Source: Schistocerca nitens
Taxonomy: Eukaryota; Arthropoda; Insecta; Orthoptera; Acrididae
NCBI RefSeq assembly: GCF_023898315.1
Contig: NC_064616.1
Location: forward strand, 538,337,602-538,401,601
DNA length: 64,000 bases
Direction: 5' to 3'
Both the position numbers and the translations under genes were made by a program. Below, piece after piece: positions 20,874 through 32,720 of the stretch. The notes beneath the pieces were generated by a model. It was not told where the DNA came from. It searched no databases and worked only from the letters and a program-made list of their open reading frames with translations. Numbering within the stretch: position 1 is the first letter of the stretch; each line of letters starts with the position of its first letter.

Positions 20874-22017
20874 CAATGAAGTGACAAAAGTCATGAGATA
20901 CTTCCTTTTGGTCTGGATTAGTGCATCAACTTGACGTGCCATGGACTCAACAAGTCCCCTGCAGAAATATTGAGCCATGCTGCCTCTATAGCCGTTCATA
21001 ACTGTGAAAGTGTTGCTGGTGCAAGATATTGTGCACGAACTGACCTTTCGATTATGCCCCATAAATGTACTATGGGATTCATGTCGAGTGATCTCGGTGG
21101 CAAAATCATTCGTTCCAACTATGCAGAATGTTCTTCAAACCAATCGCGAACAGCTTGGCCCAGTGATATGGCGCATTGTCATTCATAAAAATTCCATCGT
21201 TGTTTGGTAACATGAAGTACATGAGTGGCTTCAAATGGCCTCCAAGCAGCCGAACACAAGTATTTCAAATCAACATTCCATGTAACCACAGCCCACACCA
21301 TTATAGATTCACCACCAGATTGCACAGTGCCTTGTTGTCAACTTCGGTCCATGGCTTCGTGGGGTCTGACCCTCACTCGAACCCTACAATCAGCTCTTAG
21401 AAACTGAAATCGAGACTCATCTGACCAGGCCATGATTTTACAGTCGTCTAGGCTCCCACTTGTACGATCACGTAGTCAAGAGAGGCGTTTTAGGCGATGT
21501 CGTGCTATTAGCAAAGGCACTCGCGTCAGTCGTCTTCTGCCATAGCCCATAAACGTCAAATTTCGGCGCACTGTCCTAATGGATAAGCTCGTCGTACGTC
21601 TTAAATTGATTTGTGTGGTTATTTCACGCAGTGTTGCCTGTCTTTTAGCAGTGAGAACTCTAGGGAAACGCCGCTTCTGTCGGTGGTTAAGTAAAGGCCG
21701 TCGGTCACTACAGTGTCCAAGGTAAGAGGTAAGGCCTGAAATGTAGTATTCTCGGCACACTGCGGATGGAGGAATATTGAATTCGCTTATGATTTCCGAA
21801 ATGGAATATCCGCCTCTATCTCAAACTACCATTCCCCTTTCAAAACCTATTAATTCACGTCGTGCGGACATAATCACGTCGGTAAACTTTCACCTGAATC
21901 ACCTCAGTACTAATGATAGCTCCGCCAGTGTACTACCCTTTTATACCTTGTGTACGCGATGCTACCGTTATCTGTGTATGTGCATAGCGCTATCGCGTGA
22001 CTTTTGTCACCTCAGTG
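20874..22017 (-). mobile_element. Tc1-like transposon family 3, decayed, 1144 bp
   Basis: TA at 20872-20873 and 22018-22019 bound inverted ends: CAATGAAGTGACAAAAGTCATG on the left, CACTGAGGTGACAAAAGTCACG read in reverse on the right. The minus-strand coding relic keeps the second helix-turn-helix region (LTAKRQATLREITTQINL, within 21476-21760), W-S-D-E-S-R-F (near 21420), S-I-M-V-W (near 21290), an eroded second acid motif, and S-L-D-M-N-P-I-V-H-L-W, where V stands at the catalytic E position (near 21080). It has several stops and frameshifts. The ends are preserved better than the coding part. Confidence 0.85.
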
Positions 22018-22235
22018 TATGTAGTACTCGACTCTGTGGCTGTGAATGATACGTAGGTCCATTAGTTAGAGGCCTAAACTTATCAGCAATAAAATGACAG
22101 AAATGAAATCGGTGATTCATGGTGCAAGATGTTAAAACGGTTTAATCTTCGGGAGATAGTATGGAAAGTATAAAATAAGGGTGCGGATGGGTGTCTTATC
22201 GCCTACCTACGTACGAACAAAACAAGAACGGCCTT

Positions 22236-22436
22236 GAAATGGCTCTGAGCACTATGGGACCTAACATCTGAGGTCATCAGTCCCCGAGAACTTGAACTAC
22301 TTAAGCCTAACTAACCTCTAACTAACCTAAGGACGTCACACACCTCCATGCCGCAGGCAGGATTAGAACCTGCGACCGTAGCAGCAGCGCAGTTCCGGAC
22401 TGAAGCGCCTAGAACCGCTCGGCCACAGCGGCCGGC
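22236..22436 (-). mobile_element. tRNA-headed SINE, type 1
   Basis: Minus-strand copy with a 13-base internal repeat of CTAACTAACCT in the body. The B box in reverse reads GATTAGAACC, one base off. Likely target duplication: AAGAACGGCCTT (22224-22235) and AAGAACTACCTT (22437-22448), 10 of 12 bases matching. Confidence 0.9.
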
Positions 22437-22942
22437 AAGAACTACCTTCCTTTACAAAACTGTGTGCTAGCATCTGTATGGAAACATATGCGAACGGTGG
22501 AATTTATCGGAAGAGGGTGCTTTTGGAAAAGAAAGTCTGAGTGAATAGAACTACGATCTCTTTACAGACCAAAGAGGAAGCTATGGTAAGTAGGACAGCA
22601 AAAGCTGATTCGGGGCCAGGTAGGAATCCTATCATCTGCGGTTTCAGGACCCACATCTTGCGTCAAGTTAACCACTTGGGAAATTTATAACCAAGGTTCT
22701 TCTTCCCTCCCCCTGGGGCACCACCAGTAATTGAAGAAGGTCAGCCAGGGCAATACCCATTTCTACCATCCCTGTCTCACGCATACCTACTCTCACCTCC
22801 CGCTGGATCAGTGACAATCAAGCACTCACCTCCAATATTTATCTTCTATAACTGGGGTACTTGAGATCTGGAGTTGGACAGCATAATAAGAGAATTAAGC
22901 TGTCTCTGCTTGTTAATAACAAATTACGTCACTCGAGATCTA
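22437..22942. other. Unassigned sequence
   Basis: No coding or repeat feature recognised. Confidence 0.4.
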
Positions 22943-24349
22943 CACTACGGGCAATTAAAATTGCTGCACCACGAAGATGACGTGCTACAGACGCGAAATT
23001 TAACCGACAGGAAGAAGATGCTGTGTTATCCAAATGATTAGCTTTTCAGAGCATTCACACAGGATTGGCGCCGGTTGTGACACCTACAACGTGCTGACAT
23101 GAGGAAAGTTTCAAACCGATTTCTCATACACAAGCAGCAGTGGACCGGCGTCGTCTGGTGAGACGTTGTTGTGATGCCTCGTGTATGGAGGAGAAATGCG
23201 TACCATCACATTTCCGACTTTGATTAAGGTCGGATTGTAGCCTGTCGCAATTGCGGTTTATCGTATCGCGACATTCCTGCTCACGTTGGTCGAGACCCAA
23301 TGGCTGTTAGCAGAATATGGAATCGGTGGGTTCAGGAGGGTAATACTGAACGGCGTGCTGGATCCCAACGGCCTCGTATCACTAGCAGTCGATATGATAG
23401 GCTTCGTATCCGCATGGCTGTAAAGGATCGTGCAGCGACGTCTCGATCCCTGAATCAACAGATGGGGACCTTTGCAAGACAACAACCATCTGTACGAACA
23501 GTTGGACGAAGTTTGCAGCAGCATGGACTATCAGCTCGGAGACGATGTCTGCGGTTACCCTTCACGCTGCATCACTGACAGGAGTGCCTGCGATGATGTA
23601 CTCAACGACGAACCTGGGTGCACCAATGGCAAAACGTCATTTTTTCGGATGAATCCAGGTTCTGTTTAGATCATCATGATGGTCGCATCCGTGTTTGGCG
23701 ACATCGCGGTGAACGCACATGGGAAGCGTGTATTCGTCATCGCCATATTGGCGTATCACCTGGCGTGATGGTATGGGGTGCCTTTGGTTACACGTCTCGG
23801 TCACCTCTTGTTCGCATTGACTGCACTTTTAACAGTGGACGTTACGTTTCAGATGTGTTACGAACCGTGGCTCTACCCTTCACTCGATACTTGCGAAACC
23901 CTACATTTCAGCAGGATAATGCACGACCGCATGTTGCAGGTCATGTACGGGCCTTTCTGGATACAGAACATGTTCGACTGCTGCCCTGGCCAGCACATTC
24001 TCCAGATCTTTCACAAATTGAAAAAGTCAGGTCAATGGTCGCAGAGAAACTGGCTCGTCACAATACGCAAATCACTACTCTTGATGAACTGTGGTATCGT
24101 GTTAAAGCTACCCGGGCAGCTATACCTGTACACGGCATCCAAGCTCTGTTTGACCCAATGCCTAGGCGTATCAAGGCCGTTATTACGGCCAGAGGTGGTT
24201 GTTCTGGGCACTGATTTCTCAGGATCTATGCATCCAAATTGCGTGAAAATGTAATCACATGCCAGTTCTTGTATAATATATTTGTCCAATGAATACTCGT
24301 TTATCATCTGCATTTCTTCTTGGTGTAGCAATTTTAATGACCAGTAGTG
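22943..24349 (+). mobile_element. Tc1-like transposon family 2, copy 2 (complete ends, 1407 bp)
   Basis: TA at 22941-22942 and 24350-24351 bound the element. The left end CACTACGGGCAATTAAAATT and the right end (CACTACTGGTCATTAAAATT in reverse) extend into imperfect inverted repeats of about 35 bp. One coding frame of 346 codons lies inside. Because both ends survive, it could still be moved by transposase supplied from elsewhere. Confidence 0.94.
23174..24214 (+). pseudogene. Tc1-like DD34E transposase, family 2, two in-frame stops
   Basis: From ATG at 23174 (M-P-R-V) to the stop at 24212-24214 the frame is continuous except for TAA at 23225-23227 and TGA at 23576-23578. The helix-turn-helix region (RDPMTVSRIWNRW-type text in copy 1, DPMAVSRIWNRW here), the D of FSDESRF, the D of QQDNARPH and the E of SPDLSQIEKV are all present. 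The last two are 34 residues apart. The P before I-E is Q here, unusual for the motif. The TGA is also present in copy 1. Confidence 0.9.
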
Positions 24350-24351
24350 TA

Positions 24352-25794
24352 TTTGTTACCAACACTTTAATATTACGATATTCGAGACATCAGCAGAGAC
24401 CCCAACCACGTAGATATTTGAGTACTGTCATTACTCCATAATTTCCAAAATTTTGAGTATTTTGAACAATTTGTCACATTTTACAGTCTTTTGTAATTTT
24501 CCAAATTTTACCTTTTTGCTTCAGTTCTTTGAATTTCTTTCGCATTACGTGATTTCAGTCTTGACCTCGCAACACGCCGACGTCATGGTGCTCTCAGCCA
24601 TTCACTTAGTAGCATGTGCCCAAACTGTTAGCCATTGCCTAGACACAGCTACATTACAGTGCATGTGTCTGAATTTAACATACTGGTGGAGATGACGTCA
24701 TGTCATATTAACGACGGCATAGAAAATTCTATAAGCACTACAGTTTTACCGATTTCCAACCAAAGAGACTGTATGTATAAGAAGTAACAAACCACGATAG
24801 GTAAATCTCCTGATTAGGCACCACCATATTATAAGACTGTATGATGTCATAGTAACTTTCTGAGGCTTCCAACACAAGATGTGTGTGTACGATTTAGCAC
24901 AGTGGTACAAAATATAAACCTAGAGAGAGAGAGACAGAAATAGCTGACCAGTATCAGCACAACCCAAACGAAAAGTAAGTCACCAGCAGAATACCCCAAC
25001 CCTCCAATGCATACGTTTGGGGTTTAACAGTGAACACCGAACTAGCAATGACCGAGAAGTCTGCGCAATGTATGTGGAATCGTTTCTGAAATGGATACTG
25101 GCGGTAGATAAGCGTTGCTAACCGTTTCCGCGCCAAGTACTCCCCTATCCCACCCCCTTTCTCTCTAGACCAGCCAGAATGAAACTTTCAAAAACTAGCG
25201 ACTATAAATGGGAAATGTCAACCTCGGTCACCCAGAGGTCCCAAATAAAATGAAGAAACCTAAATAGACATGAACTACTGCATAGTTATATGTATGATGT
25301 GGCTGCTCTTTCGGACACCTCTGAAAGGACAGAAAACAATTTTGATCCTGTGGCCTTACGTAATTATCACCCAAAGAAAATAATTACGTTAGTTCTTAGT
25401 GGGCACTGAAATACATCAATGGAAGGTAGAAAATTTCAGTGCAGGTGCACAAACACGCTCAAACCATGCGAGCAACGAGGATAATGGACTGAGGCGCAAT
25501 ATCAGTACTGTGGATAAGTGGGAAACTTGAGACCACCAATGACAGTATCCAGATGGCCCAGGCGACCATTCACGAAGACAGAAGAATCCAGATTCGAGTC
25601 CCAGTCTGTCGCAAGTTTTCAAATTTCTCCAGTGACGTATCTGGATGCCCACTTGCAGCTAATGTCTTTAATTCCATTGGATCTTATGCCGTAATTATTA
25701 TACGTTACCATCACATTGGTAAGATTAGTCTGGAGCTTCCTTCAGACGTTGGCACGAGTGGCGCTACTGCTATAGAACTTACAAGTGAACCTAA
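24352..25794. other. Unassigned sequence
   Basis: No feature I can support. Short GA-rich runs occur near 24920-24935. The open frames 24453-24695, 24954-25136, 25416-25652 and 25553-25798 have no recognisable domain. Confidence 0.4.
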
Positions 25795-26060
25795 ATAATG
25801 AAAAGTTTGAGGTGATCTACATAAGCGCTAAGAAAATCCTTTAAACGTCGGTTACACGATAAATCAGTCAAATCTACAGGCCGTAAATGCAACTAAATAC
25901 CTAGGAATTACAATTACGAATAACTTAAATTGGAAACAGCACATAGTAAATGTTGTGGGGAAAGTAAACCAAAGACTGAGTTTTACTGGCAGAACCTCTA
26001 CTTTGAACTAGACGTTGATGTGGCGAAAGCGACTGCGTGATACAGCACTCTGAAATGCAG
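25795..26060 (+). pseudogene. LINE RT C-terminal fragment (CR1/Jockey-like)
   Basis: The plus strand around 25880-25990 reads N-T-Y-L-G-I-T-I ... N-L-N-W-K-Q-H-I, then G-K-V-N-Q-R-L. This corresponds to the conserved segment after the RT palm of CR1/Jockey-type LINEs (usually Y-L-G-V ... L-W-H-I ... K-A). Stops occur on both sides. Limits are approximate, and the sequence to 26540 has no further match I can name. Confidence 0.5.
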
Positions 26061-26544
26061 TTACTTGTCCGTACTAACAAATGATCGATTAATAATTCTT
26101 CAGCAAGTTCTGATAAATAAAATACCTGTGAGCTGGACAGTTCATATAATAAGCAGTATCATGCAAAATTTATCGAGGTCATCAGTAGTGGTTCTTCAGT
26201 TTGCTGATTTCTTAATTTATTTGGTAACTGGCATCCTTGCATCTCCATCATGTTATATCTCATTCTCATGTTGGCAGCATTCCCGAAATTCATACGCCGA
26301 AAGTTAAATCGTATTTCCTGAAGGAATATTTCAAATTACTTTATTAAGGCAGTCGTACATACGGAATATATTTGTGAAACTGTAGCCCCCTTTAGTGGTA
26401 TCAGACACATTCCACACACGTTTGAAAGGCTGCAGCTGAAACTAAAACTCGTAAGCAGATATAGAGCGGTGACAGCCACAGTGTGGTGGATCCTCCACAT
26501 TTACGATACTGCGCCTTCCAGGGCGATCACTAGCGATTATTACG
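26061..26544. other. Unassigned sequence
   Basis: No recognisable coding or repeat feature. Confidence 0.4.
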
Positions 26545-27104
26545 GTAATCAGCCGTCAATGACCAGTATATGTTTAAGCCCTTGGATCACGGTTTCAAGA
26601 TTAGATACATAAGGACGATTAGTGGAAGCAGCAAGATTGTACACACAGCACACTGCAAGCTTTCCAAGATAACACACCGAGTAGTCTTCAAGTCCGACCA
26701 TCACTTGTTACAATTCAAAATTAGGTCAATCCCAAGAAACAGAAAGACAACACCAAATAAAACATAGTACCAGACCGAATATAAATGGAGATAAACAAAG
26801 ACAAAGTTATTGAAGAAATTAATCAAAGTTCAACAGAAAATTGGTAAGACCTCTTGAATACAATTCGGAATGCAATCCATTGTGGTAAACACCCTAGGCA
26901 CCGAAGCCACAGATGGTGGAACGCAACTTGTGATCAGGCCACTGAACGTGGAATACAGGCCTGGAAGAAGTTTGGTAGCAACAGAACAACACAGACATGG
27001 GAGGATATCCACAAGATCCGGAAACAATCCTCAAAATACCGAATGATCAAAAAGTCAGTATAAATTTGAAAACTTAATAAACCACGGAATAATGTAGATA
27101 GAGA

Positions 27105-27475
27105 GGTAAAAATTGACACACATGCTTGGAATGACATGGGGTTTTATTAGAACCACCCATATTGCTAGACGCGTGAAAGATCTCTTGCGCGCGTCGGTTG
27201 GTGATGATCGTGTGCTCAGCCGCCATTTTCGTCATGCTCGGCCTCCCAGGTCTCCAAACCTCAGTCCATGCGATTATTGGCTTTCGGTTTACCTGAAGTC
27301 GCAAGTGTATCGTGATCGACCGACATCTCTAGGGATGCTGAAAGACAACATCCGACGCCAATGCCTCACCATAACTCCGGACATGCTTTACAGTGCTGTT
27401 CACAACATTATTCCTCGACTACAGCTATTGTTGAGGAATAATGGTGGACATTCATCGAAAGTATAAAGGGTTATC
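27105..27475 (+). pseudogene. DDE transposase C-terminal fragment (CDYWL type)
   Basis: The open frame 27113-27466 contains H-I-A-R-R-V-K-D-L-L, then P-P-R-S-P-N-L-S-P-C-D-Y-W-L, then V-Y-R-D-R-P and a terminal L-L-R-N-N-G-G-H. This is the end of an insect DDE-type transposase whose third acid is D, of the same kind as the relic at 35.7-36.4 kb. The first and second acids are absent. It lies inside the plus-strand LINE relic between its linker and RT parts. Confidence 0.7.
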
Positions 27476-28676
27476 AACCACCAAACACCTACTTCAAAAG
27501 AGCAGAGTGATCTCTGAAAACAAACACTAAAGAAAACTTCTAAATTCTTAAGATATTTTGATAAACTCTTCAGCTGCGGGAAACCTAAAGAAAAAGTACA
27601 CTTCATGAAAACAGTACCAAACCTACTTTCGGCACCGCGTACAGTAACAGAGGTAGAGGAGACTATAAAAATATTTAAAAAACAGTGCCACAGGATAAGA
27701 TGGTATTATCACAGAGATATGGAAACTCATAGACAGAAACATCACAATGAAATCCATAGAATCCTTACAGAACTATGGAATACAGGAAAAATTCTACAGA
27801 AATGGAAAATCCGTTGATTCACCCACTCCACAGAAAGGTCAACAAGACAGCGTCCGATAACTACAGCGCTGGCTCTTCGTGACTAGTCAGCTACAAAATT
27901 CTCTCCAAGGCGTTAGTCAAAAGAGTGGAACTACAGGGTGATACAAAGAGAAGTGAATACCACGCAGGCTTCAGAAAAAGAAGGTCCTTCACTGAACAGT
28001 TTTGGAACTTGCGAACTCTCTTGAAGGTCAGGCAGACGAAGAAAAGTGTACTCACATTCTTGGACTTTAAGAAGGCCTGCGAGTGCATAGACAGGCAGAC
28101 TCTCTTTGACAGACTAGAAGAATATGGATTAATAAAAACTAGGAGACTCGTACAACAGACGCTTACATACATGACATGCAAAATAAAATTTAAGGTAGAA
28201 ATTTCAAACGGGGTTCCGATAAGGAGATGATCTATAGCCGCATTTATTCAACACAGTCTTGGACAAAAATATCAAACAACAAGATGAAAAAATAAAAGGA
28301 ATTCAGTTAGGAAGAACATGTGTAAACACGACGATGATAACATGCCTGGTCTTTGAAAATGACCTGGAAATACTTAGCATCTATAGACAAGAATCACAAG
28401 AAGCGCTGGAACTCTTTCATGAGTTCTCTGTAGAAACAGGGCTACAGATATGAGACTAAAAAAAACGAAAAAAAAAAGCAGTACTTGGAAAGAGAAAACA
28501 AAAAAAACCAAGCCATGTACACAAAATGCGGAAAGGTTAATAGAGTGCAAAAATTCAAATAACTTGGGAAATATTTAGAAATAAGAGGATCAAGCAAGAT
28601 ATCCACGATAAAAAGAACAGAAAAAATTCAGAAAGCGTACAAAATGACAAGAATGCACTTCAATAAAAGAAATCTA

Positions 28677-30804
28677 TTTGTACATCTACGTGGATATACT
28701 GAAAATCACACTTAAGTCCCTGGCAGAGGGTTCATCGAACCGCCTTCACGATAATTCTCTGTTATTCCAATCTCGAACGGCACGCGGAAAAAACGAACAC
28801 CTATACCTTTCTGTCCGATCTCTGATCTCCCATATTTCATTATGATGATCTTTTCTACCTATGTACGTCGGCTCAACAAAATGTTTTCGCATTCGGAGGA
28901 GAAAGTTGGAGAGTGAAATTTAATGAGAAGATTCCGCCGCAACGTAAAGCGCCTTTGTTTTAACAGTGTCCACCCTAAATCTCGTATAACATAAGTAACA
29001 CTCCCTCCTCTACTTCCCGATAGTAGAAAATGTGCTGCTCTTCTTCAAACTTTCTCGCGGTACTCAGTGAATCCTATCTGTAAGGATAGCAGACCGCGGT
29101 GCAACACTCCAAAACAGGACGGACAAGCGTAGTGTAGGCAGTCTCTTTAGTAGATCTGTTACATTTCCTAAGTGTTCTGCCAACAAAACGCAGTCTTTGG
29201 TTAACCTCCCACACAACATTTTCTATGTTCTGCTCCAAATTTAATTTATGGCCTTTAGATTTTACGCATTTATCGTGGAACCGAATTTTACCGGATTCCT
29301 TTTAGCATTCATATGGATGACCTCACACTGTTCATTATTTAGGGACACTCGCCATTTTTCATACCATACAGATATATTTTTTCTAAATCGTTTCCTAATT
29401 TGTTTGGACTTTCTGATGACTTTACTAGGCGACAAACGACAGCATCATATGCAAACATTCTAAGACTGCTGCTCAGATTGTCTACTGAATTGTTTACATA
29501 TGTAAGGAACGGCAGAGGTCCTATAACACTCCCTTGGGGAACGTCAGTAAGCACGTTTGTTTTACTCGGTGACTTTCCGTCAGCTACCACGAACTGTGAA
29601 CCCTCTGACGGGAAATAACGAAACCAGTCACATAACTGCCAAGATATTGCATAAGCACGCAACTTTATTACAAGCCGCTTGTGTGGTGGAGTGTGGAAAG
29701 CCTTCTAAAAATAGAGAAATACGGAATCAAATTGATATCAGTTGTCAATAGCACTCAACACTTCATGTATGCAAAGACCTATTTGCGTTTCACAAGAACG
29801 ATGTTTTCTAAATTCGTGTTGAATGTGTGTCTGTAGACCGCTCCGTTAGAGGTAATTCATAATGCTCGAACATAATATATGTTCCAAAATCCTGCTGCAC
29901 ATCGACGTTAATGGTATGGGTATGTAATTTAGTGGATTACTCCTACTACCCTTCTTGAATATTGATGCCACTTGTGCAGCTTTCCAGTCCTTGGGTACGG
30001 ATATTTCGTCGAGCAATCGGTTACATACGATTGTTTAGTATGGAGCTATTACATCAGCAGACTCTGAAAGAAACCTTATTGGTATGCAGTCTACACCGGA
30101 AGACATGCTTTTATTAAGTGATTTAAGTTGATTCACTGCTCCGAGAATATGTACTTCTAAGTTATTCATGTTGGCAGCTGTTCTTGATCCGAAATCTGTA
30201 ATATTTACTTCTTCTTCTTCTTTGGTGAAGGAATTTCGGAAGTCTGTGCTTAGTACCTCTGTCGTCCATAGTATTTCCATTGCTATAGCGCAGAGAAAGC
30301 ATGGACTGTGTCTTGCCGCTCGCATACTTTACATACGACCAGGTTTCGAGACAAAGTTGCATTGTGGAAACTGTTATAAACACCTCGCATTGAAGATAAA
30401 TTTCGAGCTTTTGTAAAAAATGACAGATCTTGGGTAATTTGCGTTTATTTCAAATTTAGCATACATTTTTAGTTGTTTCTTCAACAGTATTTTAATCCGT
30501 TTTGTGTACCATGGGGGATCAGCTCAGTCGCTTGTTAATATTCAGTATAAATAGGCCAATTGCTGGCGATACTATTTCTTTGAATCCACGCCGCATCTGG
30601 TCTACACATACATTGTTAATATGGAAGGAGTGAAAAGTATTTCTCAGAAAGGCGTCAAGTGAATTTTTATCTCCTTTTTCCAATAGGTCTCTTTCTTGTT
30701 TATTTTTGGAGAATTTGGGGTTTACAATATTCAATCTCGCTACGACGTCCCTGTGTTCACTAATCAATGTAACTGTTTCGATGCTCGTTATTAGCTCAGG
30801 ATTA
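28677..30804 (-). pseudogene. LINE relic (minus strand) inserted in another LINE
   Basis: On the minus strand, 30035-30325 has L-K-S-L-N-K-S-M-S-S-G-V-D-C-I-P, the N-terminal RT segment. The frame 29339-29662 has V-P-Q-G-S-V-I-G-P-L-P-F-L and L-R-M-F-A-Y-D-A-V-V, where F-A-D-D has become F-A-Y-D. The 3' UTR runs to about 28677. This is the motif set of CR1/Jockey-like RTs. Its borders fall exactly where the plus-strand LINE is interrupted, so it inserted later. A clear target duplication was not found. Confidence 0.65.
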
Positions 30805-31290
30805 TATGTTGGTAAGACAGGCTAAACTCAGGCACTGCAATACAGTTATATTACCAGAAACACTCTACGCATCGGAAACGACTACATTCGGAGCATCAAA
30901 CATCATACAGGCAGAAAAAATAGAACGTAATATACTCAGAAAAATTTTTTGAGTAGTAGGCAGAGATGGTTCATGGGTCAAGAGACCAACCGAAGAATTA
31001 TACGAAAGCGCAGACAGACTCACAGACGTGATCAGAAAACGCCGACTGACATTTTATGGACACATGCAAAAAATGAACAACAACAGACTCACAAACAGGA
31101 TTTTTGATGTTGCAAACAGTCCAAACATAAAAACCAGTTGGATTCAAGAAAAATTAAAGGACCTAAAACTATAAGGGACCAGTATTGAAATGATAAATGA
31201 AAGAGAGAAATTCAGATAGAAAACTATTAAGCTATTAAAAACCGCTACGGACATTCGGCAACTAGCGACAGTCGAGAATTGTAATTTTTT

Positions 31291-31713
31291 TTTGTTCTGA
31301 AACCATTATGCCACTTTGTGTAAGCATTTTATTAAAGCGATTATACCATTACCTATCATTGTCTCTTTTTCGGGAAGCAAATATTTTATTTATTTCTACT
31401 TATGCAATGAAAATTATAGCTTCGATTGTTGAACCTGAGTGATGAACTGACTGCTATAAAGCATGAAAATTCAAAATTAATATTTTTTCTCCATTTAGCT
31501 TATTTTATGAATGGAATTAATTTGCCCATTTTCTGTCTTCGCACTTCGGTACACTGTACGCCTGCTGGTAGTTTCTCTACAACAATGAATTGCGATGTAG
31601 TTGTCTGGGCGTGTCTGTTATAAAGATACAGATTTTCATGTAAGATTCAATTTATTTTAGTTTTCCTGAAGTAAGTGCAATATCAATTTATTTTATATCT
31701 CCGAATACTGGGG
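31291..31713. other. AT-rich unassigned sequence
   Basis: Nothing supported. The short frame 31426-31623 has no known domain. Confidence 0.4.
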
Positions 31714-31724
31714 CCAAACCATGT

Positions 31725-31889
31725 TCAAAACTGGCTCTGAGCACTATAGGACTTAACATCTATGGTCATTATCCCCTAACTAACCCAGTCATCACGAGGC
31801 AGAGAAAATCCCTGACCCCGCCAGGAATCGAACCCGGGAACCCGGGCGTGGGAAGCGAGAACGCTACCGCACGACCGCGAGCTGCGGAC
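31725..31889 (-). mobile_element. tRNA-headed SINE, type 2, internally deleted
   Basis: The type 2 head is complete. The body lacks about 40 bases between the CCCCTAACTAACC and CCAGTCATCACGAGG segments. The 11-bp direct repeat CCAAACCATGT flanks it (31714-31724 and 31890-31900). Confidence 0.92.
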
Positions 31890-31900
31890 CCAAACCATGT

Positions 31901-32519
31901 GACTGTACTAATATTTCGTCGATGTGCCTTATTATTTTATACACTATTATATAGAAAAATTACTATTTTCATTCTTGAGATTTGCTTTCATTATATTGTA
32001 TGAGATTTTCCTTCATTCACGTTTTACGATTCCAACAGGGTAAAAATATGCCGCGTAGACTTACAGCTGAAGCAATTCTACATTAACTGGAGCACCCTAA
32101 AGTGAGTGAAGGTGAAGCTGAGGACTTAGAGTTGGTGATTATTCCACCCGATGCAGATAAAATAACAGATGTTTTTGCCAGTGTCCCTTATATTTGAGAG
32201 TATGTGATTTTTCTTCTCATATACGAATTTTTTTTAAAATTTCTTTGTCTTCCATTTGTCACTCAAGGTATGAAATTAATGTAAAAAGTTTGCAAAAAAT
32301 TTGCTAATAATAATTATGCAAGTAATGGCTTAATTATAAAATTCTGTACTAATACGACATACTCGTTACTAGACAGGCGGAAGGAAATATCAGCATGAGG
32401 AAATAATTAAGTTGGAGTAATGAAATTTCGGGAGTTCATTTCTCTAGGTAACATATTTAACTGGTTGGCACTGCAAAATCTTTAATGCAAGCTTGAGATA
32501 AGGCATTGCAAATGTGAAA
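31901..32519 (+). other. AT-rich sequence with a possible piggyBac-like N-terminus
   Basis: From ATG at 32048 the plus strand reads M-P-R-R-L-T-A-E-A-I, a stop, then an acidic stretch ending L-E-L-V-I-I-P-P-D-A-D-K-I-T-D before a stop near 32195. Basic R-R-L-T then acidic I-x-P-P-D is typical of N-termini of piggyBac-type transposases. No catalytic domain follows. This is only a hint. The rest of the stretch is AT-rich with no feature. Confidence 0.25.
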
Positions 32520-32529
32520 TGCTGGTCCA

Positions 32530-32720
32530 CTGTGTGTGTGAATTCCTGAGGGACTAAACTGCTGAGGCCATCGGTCCCTAGACATACACACTACTTAAAC
32601 TATCTTACGCTAAGGACAACACAAACACACCCATGCCAGAGGGAGGACTCGAAGCTCCGGTGGGAGGGGCCGCGCAATTCGTGACACAGCGTTATTAACG
32701 GCGCGGCCAGTCTGCGCGGC
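32530..32720 (-). mobile_element. tRNA-headed SINE, type 3 (divergent)
   Basis: The head (GCCGCGCAGACTGGCCGCGC in reverse, B box CTTCGAGTCCTC) differs from types 1 and 2. The body is a divergent relative of theirs: TTGTCCTTAGCGTAAGATAG, TCTAGGGACCGATGGCCTCA, then an ending in AATTCACACACAC. The 10-bp direct repeat TGCTGGTCCA flanks it (32520-32529 and 32721-32730). Confidence 0.88.

Larger units (their letters stand above)
26545..31290 (+). pseudogene. LINE relic (plus strand) split by two insertions
   Basis: Four colinear pieces belong to one non-LTR element. The endonuclease end V-F-K-S-D-H-H-L-L-Q-F lies in 26570-26767. The linker with H-R-W-W-N-A-T-C lies in 26854-27063. The RT region at 27600-28453 includes S-A-P-R-T-V-T-E-V-E-E-T-I-K, then A-G-F-R-K-R-R-S, T-F-L-D-F-K-K-A-C and a decayed F-E-N-D where F-A-D-D is expected. 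The C-terminal region at 30805-31200 reads LPETLYASET, IERNILRKIF, RKRRLTFYGHM. A transposase relic (27105-27475) and a minus-strand LINE (28677-30804) interrupt it. The RT catalytic motif is lost and the frames are broken. The clade is not assigned. Confidence 0.65.
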
